Positions 42,421-51,110 of a DNA stretch of 64,000 nucleotides are shown piece after piece. The stretch comes from Paraclostridium hominis (GTDB taxonomy: Bacteria; Bacillota; Clostridia; Peptostreptococcales; Peptostreptococcaceae): positions 1,240,001 through 1,304,000 of the forward strand of contig NZ_JACRWD010000001.1 in assembly GCF_014306135.1 (NCBI RefSeq), written 5' to 3'. The stretch's first letter is position 1. Each line of letters opens with the position of its first letter. Made by a program: the position numbers and the translations under genes. Below the pieces are notes generated by a model that worked only from the letters and a program-made list of their open reading frames with translations, was not told the origin of the DNA and made no database searches.

Positions 42421-44109
42421 CTATCCTATGAACACTGAATAATCTGCTTTTTTAGTATTTAGTTCATCTATAATAGCAAAACAATTTAATGTAGCCGCCA
42501 ACATATCTATCTTAAATTGGCTATTCCTTTTACTAATCATTGATAAACTTCCACTAGGATTCCAAACTTCTTTAGCATTACTAACATTAAGCACAAATAA
42601 ATCATTATCAACAAATTTAAATAATCCATCTGCGACTGATTCTTTCATTAATTTTGTAGGTTTATGTAACGTTAAAAAACTTTGTTCAATTTCAACACAT
42701 TTATATCCTGCCTCTTTAAACTTATCTACTGATGATGGAGCATTGTGTTTATCGTAAGCTATATATTTAATATTGCAACCTAAATTTTCTTCCAACTGAA
42801 ATATAAAATTTTCTACAAATCCATAACTTATTTTATTTTCTCCACAGCCAAAACAATTCTCTTTTTCTATAAATCTTCTATAGTCAACCTTTTCTACTTT
42901 ACACTTCTCTTCTATCTTATTCTTAGGTATAAAACACCAGCTCTGAGATATAAAATCATCTTTATCTTTAGTCATAACTACTACGGATGTGTTGTCAAAA
43001 CTTAAACTTAAATCTAATCCAACTATTACATCTTTATCTTTCCAGTTATATCCATCTATTTTACATGTCTTTATATCATCAACACTAATATATGAATGTC
43101 CAATATTGGAATTAACCCACATATTCAGTATTCTATTCTTAAACTCTGACATAGCCCCAGGTAATTCTAATGCCTTTTTAAACTCACCTTCTAAGAATTT
43201 AATACCTTTTTCTAGTGTCATTTGAAGTGGAGATGCTTTAATCCATAATTTATGATTATCTAGCCATTCACCAGTTTTTATATCTTCCTCATCAAGCTCA
43301 AACATTAGTGAAAACATACCTTCATCTTCTAATAGTCCATCTAAATTCTTTTTATGTAAATCACACAGATCCCTCATAACATTAATTTCATAAGGATATC
43401 CTGTAGATATATTTATACTCAATCTTTGTCTAGTTGACATCTGAGATAATTTTAATGCTGATATTAGATCATGTGTTTTTTGATTTCCAACCTCATCCAT
43501 AACATAACTCGATAATAATAATCCTTGTTCATTATTTGCTTCACCAGATAAGTTTTTAAGTATTGCTTCATTATGCAAACAAGTTATACTATCTCTTTGT
43601 ATTTTAAATAAAGGTTTAATATAAGGACTATTTTTAATAATTTTCTTAATATCTTCTTTAATTAATGCTGATATATTTCTAGTTAACCCCCCTAATGCAT
43701 GTTGTGAGAATTTATCTGCTGTAAGCAGTATTAATATTTCTAATAAAGCACTCAACACTGATTTAGCTGACTTTCTACCCATTAACAATGTAACATCTTG
43801 AATCATTCTTATTCCTTCATAATCTACAAATCCCCATATATTATCTAGTATAAAGAATTGAAATCCTGCTAAATGATCATAAAATGGCTTTCCTTGTACG
43901 CCTTCTCCTGTTCCAAAGTTTATATTTTGAAGTAAACTATGTAATATTTCTATCTCATTTAAGTCAAAAAAATAACCCTCTGGAGGATTTTCTAATCTAT
44001 CAATATATCTTTTACACTCTAGTTTTACATATTTATTTGCTAAAAACCTACCTTCAATTACATCTAAAGCCCATTTATAAGACTTTAAATCTTTATATGA
44101 ATCATACAT
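42421..44109 (-). CDS. Terminase large subunit
   Basis: 562 residues. The ATPase domain has MGRKSAKSVLSALL (a Walker A variant typical of HK97/P27-type terminases) and SSYVMDEVGNQKT. The RuvC-like nuclease domain has VIVGLDLSLSFDNTSVVV, IKYIAYDKHN and a final KIDMLAATLNC, supplying the acidic triad. It packages and cuts DNA. It starts at the end of the small-subunit gene. Confidence 0.94.
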   Translation of the reverse strand: MYDSYKDLKSYKWALDVIEGRFLANKYVKLECKRYIDRLENPPEGYFFDLNEIEILHSLLQNINFGTGEGVQGKPFYDHLAGFQFFILDNIWGFVDYEGIRMIQDVTLLMGRKSAKSVLSALLEILILLTADKFSQHALGGLTRNISALIKEDIKKIIKNSPYIKPLFKIQRDSITCLHNEAILKNLSGEANNEQGLLLSSYVMDEVGNQKTHDLISALKLSQMSTRQRLSINISTGYPYEINVMRDLCDLHKKNLDGLLEDEGMFSLMFELDEEDIKTGEWLDNHKLWIKASPLQMTLEKGIKFLEGEFKKALELPGAMSEFKNRILNMWVNSNIGHSYISVDDIKTCKIDGYNWKDKDVIVGLDLSLSFDNTSVVVMTKDKDDFISQSWCFIPKNKIEEKCKVEKVDYRRFIEKENCFGCGENKISYGFVENFIFQLEENLGCNIKYIAYDKHNAPSSVDKFKEAGYKCVEIEQSFLTLHKPTKLMKESVADGLFKFVDNDLFVLNVSNAKEVWNPSGSLSMISKRNSQFKIDMLAATLNCFAIIDELNTKKADYSVFIG

Positions 44110-44609
44110 TATGTATCACTTCTCTTTTTTAAAGCTTGAAGTACAGGATTTTTCTTTTCTTTCTCCTTTTCAACATTGATAATACTTAATTTAGCCCTTG
44201 ATGCAGGTGATAATCCTATCTCTGATAAGAATTGCTTATATATAGAATTATACTGCTTGTATATTTTTGTAGCTGGATGCTCTATTAAACTTTCACTACC
44301 CCTATCAGATAACTTTGTAATTATCAATCCTTCTTCTTGTATAATTTTATTGGCTTGAGCCATTTTAACATAAGCGTCGGCTACCGTAGCAACAACACCT
44401 ATATCAACATTAGTAAGTATCTTAGCATTTTCAAGTTCCTTAACTAGTTTCTTATATTCTTTTTTTCCGTCCTTACATAACCATCTAGGTGGTATATTAA
44501 CTTTATCAGAATTACCTTGTAAAGTTTGTTCTGCTAATTTTCTATTTTCAATTTCTTCTTTTGAATATCCTCGACCTAGTAATTCTACTGGTTTACTTGG
44601 CATTGCCAT
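44109..44609 (-). CDS. Terminase small subunit (P27 family)
   Basis: 166 residues: VNIPPRWLCKDGKKEYKKLVKEL, VDIGVVATVADAYVKMAQANKII and a C-terminal GLSPASRAKLSI are the P27 small-terminase signature. It recognises the packaging site, probably in the gene-free interval just upstream. GAGGTG precedes the start. Confidence 0.9.
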   Translation of the reverse strand: MAMPSKPVELLGRGYSKEEIENRKLAEQTLQGNSDKVNIPPRWLCKDGKKEYKKLVKELENAKILTNVDIGVVATVADAYVKMAQANKIIQEEGLIITKLSDRGSESLIEHPATKIYKQYNSIYKQFLSEIGLSPASRAKLSIINVEKEKEKKNPVLQALKKRSDT

Positions 44610-44846
44610 CTATTTCACCTCGCTTATATTTTTACATACTAAAATAGAGTAGACAAAATCTACCCTTACTTTTTATGGGGGTTACGAAAAGCTCAAAATT
44701 GCATTTTGTGTAAAGAAAACCCCTTCCGTCTGTTCGTTTCCCACGTTTTTAATGAGTTTGGACACTCCCCCTTATAGCAATTATTAATCTTTATCAGTTT
44801 CACATATATTTATAGCTAAATTAAATCTAAACTATAATTTTTAAAA
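44610..44846. other. Gene-free interval between HNH and terS, candidate cos site
   Basis: The interval holds a GC-richer core at about 44675-44775 with GGGGGTTACG, AACCCCTTCCG and CCCACG inside AT-rich flanks, and GGGGTT/AACCCC can pair. HNH plus P27-type terminase gene pairs are typical of cohesive-end phages, whose cos site lies here. No direct proof of the cut position. Confidence 0.45.
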
Positions 44847-45254
44847 CTAATCCTTAATTAAATTAGCTTTAAGTAAATTTACATACTCAACTATTTTATT
44901 TTCATTCATTCCTTCAATCTCTCTATGATGATCTCTACATACAACAATTAAATTATCTTTATCATACATTTTTTCTTTATTATTTTTCACTTTATCTATG
45001 TGATGTACTTGTATGTCTATATGGTTCAACTTGCCTAGTTCTCTACACACTTCACACATATAGTTATTGTCCTTTAATACTTCTTCCCTTACTCTCTTCC
45101 ATTGCCTTGTATTGTAGCAATCATTATATACTTTGTATCTCTCATCGTTATATCTATTTATTCTTTTGATTCTCTTATGTTTACTCTTTGCATTGCACTC
45201 ATACTCTCTATCATGTATCTTCATACAATATTGACACTTAACCAAGTCTGACAT
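44847..45254 (-). CDS. HNH endonuclease
   Basis: 135 residues. C50s-region CEVCRELGKL with DIQVHHIDKVKNN and LIVVCRDHHREIEG form the HNH/beta-beta-alpha metal motif with two zinc-ribbon CxxC-type pairs; a further pair lies at the N-terminus (CQYCMKIHDREYEC). HNH proteins beside terminase stimulate cos cleavage in HK97-like phages. The start overlaps the previous stop codon. Confidence 0.9.
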   Translation of the reverse strand: MSDLVKCQYCMKIHDREYECNAKSKHKRIKRINRYNDERYKVYNDCYNTRQWKRVREEVLKDNNYMCEVCRELGKLNHIDIQVHHIDKVKNNKEKMYDKDNLIVVCRDHHREIEGMNENKIVEYVNLLKANLIKD

Positions 45255-45517
45255 TACTTTTGAACCTCACTAAACATTTGAGATACAAGTTCATACTCTT
45301 CTAGACTCATACTCTTTAAGTCTTCTATTGTTAACTCTTTACTATTGCTTAAACTGTAATATATGACAGTTAACATAGCCTCTAAGTCTGCATCATTGAG
45401 TCTTCTATGTAGTTCTACTATGTTAATATCTAAATACTTACATACATCTATGTAAACTCCTATATCTGCCTTTTTGAAACTGTATATATCTCCTCTAAAA
45501 ATAAATGCATTCTTCAT
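45254..45517 (-). CDS. Hypothetical phage protein, 87 aa
   Basis: A small acidic helical protein (GVYIDVCKYLDINIVELHRRLNDADLEAMLTVIYYSL...). It is translationally coupled to the HNH gene. No family is recognised; the position just ahead of the packaging genes suggests a regulatory or packaging accessory role. AGGAGG precedes the start. Confidence 0.65.
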   Translation of the reverse strand: MKNAFIFRGDIYSFKKADIGVYIDVCKYLDINIVELHRRLNDADLEAMLTVIYYSLSNSKELTIEDLKSMSLEEYELVSQMFSEVQK

Positions 45518-45562
45518 AAAATTACCTCCTATAAAAATAGAGATAGCCTAAAATAAAATCGA

Positions 45563-45724
45563 CTATCTCTTAATATAATTATTAAAATCTATGTTCTTTA
45601 AATATTCTTCTAATTCTTTTAGTATATGATTTCTCATATCTTCTATTAGTCTCTCACTATCTAAAACTATTTTAACAGGTGTACTTAACATTCCTTCTTG
45701 ATTTTGGCCAGGTATATTTAACAT
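45563..45724 (-). CDS. Hypothetical small protein, 53 aa
   Basis: ATG 45724 directly follows the TAA of the upstream gene, with GGAAAGG about ten bases before it, so it is a coupled start. The protein begins MLNIPGQNQEGMLSTPVKIV and continues as an amphipathic helix (SERLIEDMRNHILKELEEYL). Unknown function. It ends near a hairpin (GATAGTCGATT region 45541-45572). Confidence 0.55.
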   Translation of the reverse strand: MLNIPGQNQEGMLSTPVKIVLDSERLIEDMRNHILKELEEYLKNIDFNNYIKR

Positions 45725-46411
45725 TTATATCACAACCTTTCCATCATCTAAATACTTATTAAACTCTTTCCTTAATAAATTTTCTACAAATATATCTGAA
45801 TAAAACATTTCTTCTTTACCTTTATTTACTAAGTATCCTTCATATCTACCAGGAATAATTTTATCTAACTCTTTTATTCTGTCTATTAATATGTCTGTAG
45901 TCATGCCTCTTCCAAAGTCTAACTCTCTAAGTATTTGTTCAGATTTAGTTATGCGTTTAATCTTGATTCCTTTATTCTTATTGTCCTTCTTGTTTAATTC
46001 TACATTCAACTTTTCTATCTTAATATCTTCATTACTTTTTTTACGAGATGGATACTTATTATAATCTCTATCTTCTTTACTTATTAAACCACAAACTTCA
46101 AACACTATACTACCTTCCAGTTCCTGTTTGAAATAAAAGTCATTAATCTTATATACTCTATTCCTTACTATAATTTCCATATATCCATTATCATAATTGA
46201 CTAGTCTTTTATTAAGTTTCGATAATTTAGGGCTACCTAACTTATAATTCATATGTAATTCAACAATATCGTGATTATTTATTTCTGTTATATTTGACTT
46301 TTTAATCGTGAAACTATCCATAACATATGTATGCCATGTTTTACTATTTTGAGGATAAAATATTATTGCCTCTACATTTGAACTCCATCCTATTATTTCT
46401 ACATCTTTCAT
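45725..46411 (-). CDS. Hypothetical phage protein, 228 aa
   Basis: A soluble protein. The N-terminal half is beta-rich (VEIIGWSSNVEAIIFYPQNSK, KTWHTYVMDSFTIKKS). A lysine/asparagine-rich linker (NKKDNKNKGIKIKRITKS) follows, and the C-terminal part (ILRELDFGRGMTTDILIDRIKELD) looks helical. Not recognised. It overlaps no neighbour but lies one base from the preceding stop, in the middle-gene operon. Confidence 0.6.
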   Translation of the reverse strand: MKDVEIIGWSSNVEAIIFYPQNSKTWHTYVMDSFTIKKSNITEINNHDIVELHMNYKLGSPKLSKLNKRLVNYDNGYMEIIVRNRVYKINDFYFKQELEGSIVFEVCGLISKEDRDYNKYPSRKKSNEDIKIEKLNVELNKKDNKNKGIKIKRITKSEQILRELDFGRGMTTDILIDRIKELDKIIPGRYEGYLVNKGKEEMFYSDIFVENLLRKEFNKYLDDGKVVI

Positions 46412-46412
46412 C

Positions 46413-46706
46413 TTATATTAACTCCTTCATTATCTTATTTTCATCTTCATTTATAAATCCAAGCACTGATAATGTACTGTAATTTTCTTTTATAAATTGT
46501 CTTAAATAATTAGTTTTAATGTCTTCAACTACTAAATTTTCTAATAGCTCTTTATCATTTAAATCAATGCCCTCATATAATTTAAAATAGTTGCTAACAA
46601 CATTCTCATCTAACATTGCTATATAACTCAAACCCTTTTCTGCTTGATTAAATTGGACACTGAAACTAGTTATACTATCTTTTATTTTTTCTAAGTTCAT
46701 ATTCAA
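46413..46706 (-). CDS. Hypothetical phage protein, 97 aa
   Basis: An acidic, helical small protein (MNMNLEKIKDSITSFSVQFN...). No recognised family. GGGGATAG precedes the start. It is the first gene downstream of the short 46707-46797 spacer, which holds a GGTAC/GTACC hairpin. Confidence 0.6.
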   Translation of the reverse strand: MNMNLEKIKDSITSFSVQFNQAEKGLSYIAMLDENVVSNYFKLYEGIDLNDKELLENLVVEDIKTNYLRQFIKENYSTLSVLGFINEDENKIMKELI

Positions 46707-46797
46707 ACTATCCCCTTCACTTTAATTGGAGGTACAGTTTTTAAGAGACCGTACCTAAACTCTATATATAATCCCTAAAAGAATTAAAGGAGGAATT

Positions 46798-47634
46798 TTA
46801 CGCTGTTTTTATTGTTAATTTATTATAATTTGTTATATCTACTCCATTATCAACTGCAAATGATTTTGCAACTTCTAATACCTGTTCATACTCTGACACT
46901 TTTATACAACTTAACTTAGATACTTTAGTCTTTAATGTAGAGTCTTTATAATATCTTCCTGTTCTAGCAAAATATTCTTCATTCAACTTTCTTTTCTTAT
47001 GTGTCTGTCTAGTTGTTAAGTTTATACCTAGCTTATTATTTATAAAAGAATAGAATGATCCGTATATATAACCTGAGTCAGTACCTACATGTCTAGATAT
47101 AGTATTTATAATCTTACTTAATTCCTTGTTGAAAGCATCAAATGTTATATTATTATTAACTACTTCATCTAATATTTTAGAAGTGTGTATTAACTTTAAT
47201 TCTACTTCCTTCTTTTCTTGCTGCTCTCTTATCCATGCCTGAGCTCTAGCAATTGGATCTTCTATCATATATGATTCTACTCTTACTTCTTTTAATGTAT
47301 TTTGCATAGTATGAAACTTTTTAACATACTTAGCTGTAAATATCATTCCTTTTTCACCTTGAAACTTATTTGCTAAAAAGTCACATCCCATTTTAGATAC
47401 TAAGTATTCTCTGTTTGTTTTTCCGCTTGCGTCAACATATGTACTTTCTATAAAATAATCACTCACGACCATTTGGTTGTCAGTTAAAATAGCTATTATT
47501 CCGCGTCTATCTTTTCTACCGTCTAACTTTCTAAGTACCATATCATGTGTTGTTTTTAACATATCAGCTATTTCTCTTGTACTTATTCTCATTTCTTCAT
47601 TATTTGTCCCTTGTACTTGTAAATCTCTCTTCAT
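46798..47634 (-). CDS. Rha-family phage regulator with ORF6C-like C-terminus
   Basis: 278 residues. The N-terminal Rha (pRha) winged-helix domain has MRISTREIADMLKTTHDMVLRKLD, YFIESTYVDASGKTNREYLVSKMGCDFLANKFQG and GMIFTAKYVKKFHTMQ. The C-terminal part (ISRHVGTDSGYIYGSFYSFINNKLGINLTTR... in outline) matches ORF6C. Rha/KilA-type proteins regulate phage gene expression. It sits between early replication genes and packaging genes, so it may control that switch. Confidence 0.85.
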   Translation of the reverse strand: MKRDLQVQGTNNEEMRISTREIADMLKTTHDMVLRKLDGRKDRRGIIAILTDNQMVVSDYFIESTYVDASGKTNREYLVSKMGCDFLANKFQGEKGMIFTAKYVKKFHTMQNTLKEVRVESYMIEDPIARAQAWIREQQEKKEVELKLIHTSKILDEVVNNNITFDAFNKELSKIINTISRHVGTDSGYIYGSFYSFINNKLGINLTTRQTHKKRKLNEEYFARTGRYYKDSTLKTKVSKLSCIKVSEYEQVLEVAKSFAVDNGVDITNYNKLTIKTA

Positions 47635-47754
47635 ATTCCTATTACCTACCTTTATTTGTTATTTATTCGTGGCCTAACCCACGTTTTTGATTGGTGTGTA
47701 ATTTTTTAAGCAGAACTACACAAACTGCATTAAGGAGAGTACATATGATTAAAT

Positions 47755-47849
47755 TTTGCAATATTAAAACATGACTCATAAAAGCCATGCTTATTGGGGA
47801 GGATTAAAATGAATTCTATTATTTAAGAATTATGTTTTAATACTGCAAA
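47755..47849. repeat. 18-bp inverted repeat enclosing tiny ORFs
   Basis: TTTGCAATATTAAAACAT and ATGTTTTAATACTGCAAA match at 17 of 18 positions. Inside, on the plus strand, GGGGAGG precedes ATG of a five-codon frame, and AAGGAGAG precedes another nine-codon frame whose codons form the left arm. It lies in the 47635-48088 spacer upstream of the Rha gene, and may be an operator or a plus-strand antisense transcript. Confidence 0.45.
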
Positions 47850-47960
47850 TGTATTTTTATATCATTTAATAATTCAAAAGGTTGCTGAAGCATGCACCTC
47901 TACACACTCCAGCATAGGTAAAAAGAATTTTTAAATTATCAAATCATATAAAAATTGGAG

Positions 47961-47994
47961 GTAGGCTAAGATAATCCTCATCATCCTAGCCTAC
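47961..47994 (-). terminator. Hairpin downstream of the 128-aa gene
   Basis: GTAGGCTA and TAGCCTAC pair perfectly, with further AGAT/ATC pairing in the stem. On the minus strand a TTTTTAT run follows after a few bases. A terminator or RNA-stability element is likely. Confidence 0.5.
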
Positions 47995-48049
47995 ATAGTC
48001 AAATTAAATTTTGTTAAAGAACTATACAAAAGTAATATAGTCTTCTCAC

Positions 48050-48090
48050 CATCCCTATGCACAAGCAACAACCTTTGTTGCGAAGTGCCT
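48050..48090 (-). ncRNA. Conserved two-stem RNA element, copy 1
   Basis: On the minus strand GCAC-TTC-GCAACAA-AGG-TTGTTGC-TT-GTGC is followed by ATAGGGATG. It starts on the stop codon of the 128-aa gene. Copy 2 at 51021-51065 aligns without gaps over 40 bases, and its three paired differences all keep base pairing. This covariation is direct evidence of a selected RNA structure. Confidence 0.65.
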
Positions 48091-48475
48091 ATAACATCTC
48101 ATTTAATACTTTATAAGCTATATATTTACTCATATATTTATGAAAATCCCAAGAATTATTAAATTTCACATCCCAACTCTTACTAAGAGCCTTTTGTTTG
48201 GGTGATAGTTTGTAATTTTTCCACATCTCATCAGGACTCCAGAAGGATTTAATTCCTGAATTCTTACAATAATCTTCTATCTCATTTAATAGCTCATCTA
48301 AGTCATCATTTTCAAATTCTAAAGTTAACTCATTTGACCTTTTATTACACTTAAATACTCTATTTTCTACTAAATATAAATCATGATCTATATCAAAGCT
48401 TAATATGTATACTTTCGTTTCTTTAATCTCACACTCAAACCAATCTAAATCCTTAGAAGTCAATAAATTCATCAT
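48089..48475 (-). CDS. Hypothetical phage protein, 128 aa
   Basis: The frame is open from 48505, but GGAGG at 48488-48482 is spaced nine bases from ATG 48475, which is therefore preferred. The protein is acidic (ELTLEFENDDLDELLNEIEDY) with a tryptophan/lysine-rich C-terminus (WSPDEMWKNYKLSPKQKAL). Unknown. It overlaps the preceding gene and is followed at once by the conserved RNA element. Confidence 0.6.
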   Translation of the reverse strand: MMNLLTSKDLDWFECEIKETKVYILSFDIDHDLYLVENRVFKCNKRSNELTLEFENDDLDELLNEIEDYCKNSGIKSFWSPDEMWKNYKLSPKQKALSKSWDVKFNNSWDFHKYMSKYIAYKVLNEML

Positions 48476-48668
48476 ATTCATTGTCCTCCTCAAATTCAAT
48501 TCCATCTTCTTTAATCTTAGATAAAATAAATTCTTCTACCTTTTGGTCTTTTAACTCTTCGCCCTCGTAATAATCAAGACATAATTCATCAATTTCATTT
48601 TCTATTCTTGTTAGTTCATCTCTATATTTAGCTATATATTCTTGCGCAACCATTAAATCTATTTTCAT
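48453..48668 (-). CDS. Hypothetical acidic phage protein, 71 aa
   Basis: ATG 48668 follows GAAGG; an earlier TTG is unlikely. A very acidic helical protein (YIAKYRDELTRIENEIDELC..., EFEEDNEYDEFIDF), which may mimic DNA or bind a basic partner. It is preceded by a riboswitch-like leader with terminator (48701-48815). It overlaps the 128-aa gene. Confidence 0.6.
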   Translation of the reverse strand: MKIDLMVAQEYIAKYRDELTRIENEIDELCLDYYEGEELKDQKVEEFILSKIKEDGIEFEEDNEYDEFIDF

Positions 48669-48700
48669 AATTTTACCTTCTTTCAATTAAATTTTTACAT

Positions 48701-48815
48701 AAAAAAAGAACCCTATTATGAGTTCTCTTGTATTCTTTTGGGCGTAAACGATAAACCTGTTTACACCCTCGCTACGAACTTAAAAACCAAAGTTCTTAGC
48801 GAAAATATATTCTTT
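48701..48815 (-). promoter_or_regulatory. Riboswitch-like leader with intrinsic terminator
   Basis: On the minus strand CGCTAAGAACTT pairs with AAGTTCGTAGCG (12-bp stem, one mismatch), next GGGTGTAAAC pairs with GTTTACGCCC, both bracketed by AAAAGAATA copies. AGAAC/GTTCT with seven T follows (48701-48727). A multi-helix domain followed by a terminator directly before an ORF is the standard layout of an attenuator or riboswitch. It matches no class I know. Confidence 0.55.
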
Positions 48816-48922
48816 TAATTACTTTTATACTGTCCCATTTCTATTAAAAAAAGGGGGCAAACTCAATAATTATATAATAGATATACTGCTTTTCCCCAAT
48901 TTCCCCTATAGAAATGGGACAC

Positions 48923-50668
48923 CTATTCTTTTAGCCATCTTCCTACTGTAGACTTGCTAACACCTAAAATATTAGCAATCTCTCTTATACTTTTTCCTTC
49001 TTCTTTAAGTTGTTTAGACTTAACTTTTAAATCAGATCTTTCTTTTTGTTTTTTACTTGGTTTATCTTCTTTTCTCTTAATTATTTTATTTTTTTTATTT
49101 AAGTTTTTCCTGTATTGTTCGCCTACAATTTCTGAATATTTTTCAATATTATTATTTATCATATATTCTTTAATTTCATTTGTTTTAAATATCCAAGTTC
49201 CTTTTTTATTTTTATGAACTATATATTCTAATCTTGAATTTATGTCTTTGATAACATCTTTTATTTTAGGCTCATCTTTCATGTCAACATATTGTACTCC
49301 ATATCTCTCAACTAATTCATCCTTTATTTCATCTGTTAATTTTATATTAAAGTACTTTTCATCAATTTTACTTATGAGATTGGGAGTGTATAAATAATTC
49401 TCTGTGTTTTCACCTATGCGATACCTTGGACTGTATCCTTTATTATTTATAAGTTTATATCTTCCTAATATACCTACATATTCACATCTATTATAAAAAT
49501 CAGATTCAGTCCATAATGGTTGTATATCATAAACCCCTTTAATATATAATTTTTTTATATCATGTCTTACTCTATTCCTAGCCTGTATTTGAGTATAATC
49601 TTTTATATCATCTACTACTACATGTTGAATTTTATCATCATATAAATTCCATCCCGTTTCGTAAGCAGCATTTATAATTAAAACATCTATATTCTTAGGT
49701 AAAATACCTCTTTTTATTCTATCATTTCCTTCTAATAGTTGTTTTCTAAGTTCAATTTGATAATCATTCATTCTTAATGTAATTTTATCTTTTTCTGTTG
49801 CATTTTTAGAAGATAGCCATTCTGCTTTAATTCCATATTTGATAAATAATTGTTTATATTTATCAGCTTGATCTATTTTATTAGTATATATCAGTAATTT
49901 TTCACCTTTTCCAAATATCTCATCTTTATTTAAAATATACTCCTTAATTATGTTAAAAGCAGATTTAATATAAAACTTCTCACCTTCTTCATAACATATG
50001 ATTTTTTCTAAATCTTCTTTATTAAATATTATTCTACTCTTCACACCGTTCATATCTAGTTTATGCTCTGTATTTACTAGGGTAGCTGTTAGTCCAATAA
50101 TTAATATATTATTAGATATCATTTCCTTAATATTTTGTATTACTCTACTATACTTGTATCCATTTTTATCATTATCATATTTATTAGCATATAAAAACAA
50201 ATTATGGATTTCATCAAATATTATTAAATGGAAGTTATCTTTTATCAAATTTTCACAATCTTTATTTTCTAATAAAAATCCAAGTGTGTGATATGTAATA
50301 ACAAGCATTTTGCCACACTCACCATTATTTTTTATTATTTTTTCAAATCCATAATTTTTTTTAGACTTACTTAATTCCCCAGCTTTTAATATCTTAACTC
50401 TACCTTTATTTTCTTCATCTAATAAATTAGAGTCTACTAGAGTTGATGTATCACATACCATCATACATTTATCTAAATTATAACTATAATTCCAATTTAA
50501 ATTTGAAACATATTCTTTAGAGTTTTTTAATAACTCCTTGTATATGAATTGAGTTTTACCACTTCCTGCATGAGAGTTTATTATATTTAAAACCCCACGT
50601 TCTAATTTTTCACCATTCTCCGCCTTCTTTAACATTGCCTCCGATAACCATAATTTTTCCATAACCAT
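48923..50668 (-). CDS. SF2 helicase with C-terminal helix-turn-helix
   Basis: About 581 residues. Walker A NSHAGSGKTQ (31-40), Walker B FDEIH (151-155), motif III GLTAT (192-196) and a C-terminal helicase half with LLIYTNKIDQADKYK and QARNRVRHD (motif VI). The last 50 residues are lysine-rich and end in a Hin/Trp-repressor-like HTH, SIREIANILGVSKSTVGRWL. It could be the phage origin-recognising replicative helicase, or a transcription-linked helicase for the neighbouring polymerase. ATG 50668 lies five bases from AGGTGG; a GTG at 50677 is less likely. Confidence 0.8.
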   Translation of the reverse strand: MVMEKLWLSEAMLKKAENGEKLERGVLNIINSHAGSGKTQFIYKELLKNSKEYVSNLNWNYSYNLDKCMMVCDTSTLVDSNLLDEENKGRVKILKAGELSKSKKNYGFEKIIKNNGECGKMLVITYHTLGFLLENKDCENLIKDNFHLIIFDEIHNLFLYANKYDNDKNGYKYSRVIQNIKEMISNNILIIGLTATLVNTEHKLDMNGVKSRIIFNKEDLEKIICYEEGEKFYIKSAFNIIKEYILNKDEIFGKGEKLLIYTNKIDQADKYKQLFIKYGIKAEWLSSKNATEKDKITLRMNDYQIELRKQLLEGNDRIKRGILPKNIDVLIINAAYETGWNLYDDKIQHVVVDDIKDYTQIQARNRVRHDIKKLYIKGVYDIQPLWTESDFYNRCEYVGILGRYKLINNKGYSPRYRIGENTENYLYTPNLISKIDEKYFNIKLTDEIKDELVERYGVQYVDMKDEPKIKDVIKDINSRLEYIVHKNKKGTWIFKTNEIKEYMINNNIEKYSEIVGEQYRKNLNKKNKIIKRKEDKPSKKQKERSDLKVKSKQLKEEGKSIREIANILGVSKSTVGRWLKE

Positions 50669-50682
50669 ATGTACCACCTTTA

Positions 50683-50853
50683 TTAATTATTCTTACATAA
50701 ATTCTCTTTATATTTTTTAAACATTGATTTAAAATAATCGTCTGAATCAAATAATATGTATTTTTGTCCGTCCTTTTTACCTTTTCCTGCTCCTATCACT
50801 CTACAACCATTTTTTATTAACCAATCTGCTTGTTTAAAATCAAATATTCTCAT
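50683..50853 (-). CDS. DUF5659-like small phage protein, 56 aa
   Basis: AGGAGG seven bases before ATG 50853. The sequence MRIFDFKQADWLIKNGCRVI, then KDGQKYILFDSDDYFKSMFKKY, follows the DUF5659 pattern of small phage proteins that pair a helix with a short sheet. It sits directly upstream of the helicase gene and probably in its operon. Function unknown. Confidence 0.65.
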   Translation of the reverse strand: MRIFDFKQADWLIKNGCRVIGAGKGKKDGQKYILFDSDDYFKSMFKKYKENLCKNN

Positions 50854-51020
50854 ACCTTACCTCCTGAAAATACTATTTGCATACTTATTAATTAAATATA
50901 ATCTTCAATACTCAATTTTTATGTAAATCTACGTAACAGTTATATAACTTCAAATATTAAAAACTATAGTTATTCAATAAGTATGTAAATTTAAATACTA
51001 TGTAAATATTCTTTCTTCGT

Positions 51021-51065
51021 CATCCCTATGTGCGAGTAACAATGTTTGTTACGATGCACCTTATG
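51021..51065 (-). ncRNA. Conserved two-stem RNA element, copy 2
   Basis: On the minus strand GTGC-ATC-GTAACAA-ACA-TTGTTAC-TC-GCAC is followed by ATAGGGATG. Compared with copy 1 the outer stem is swapped (GTGC/GCAC for GCAC/GTGC) and one inner C-G becomes T-A, all compensatory. It lies between the polymerase stop codon and the DUF5659-like gene. Confidence 0.65.
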
Positions 51066-51110
51066 AGAATAATAGAAGGTTAAGAAAATTATTCCTAACC
51101 CTCATATGTT

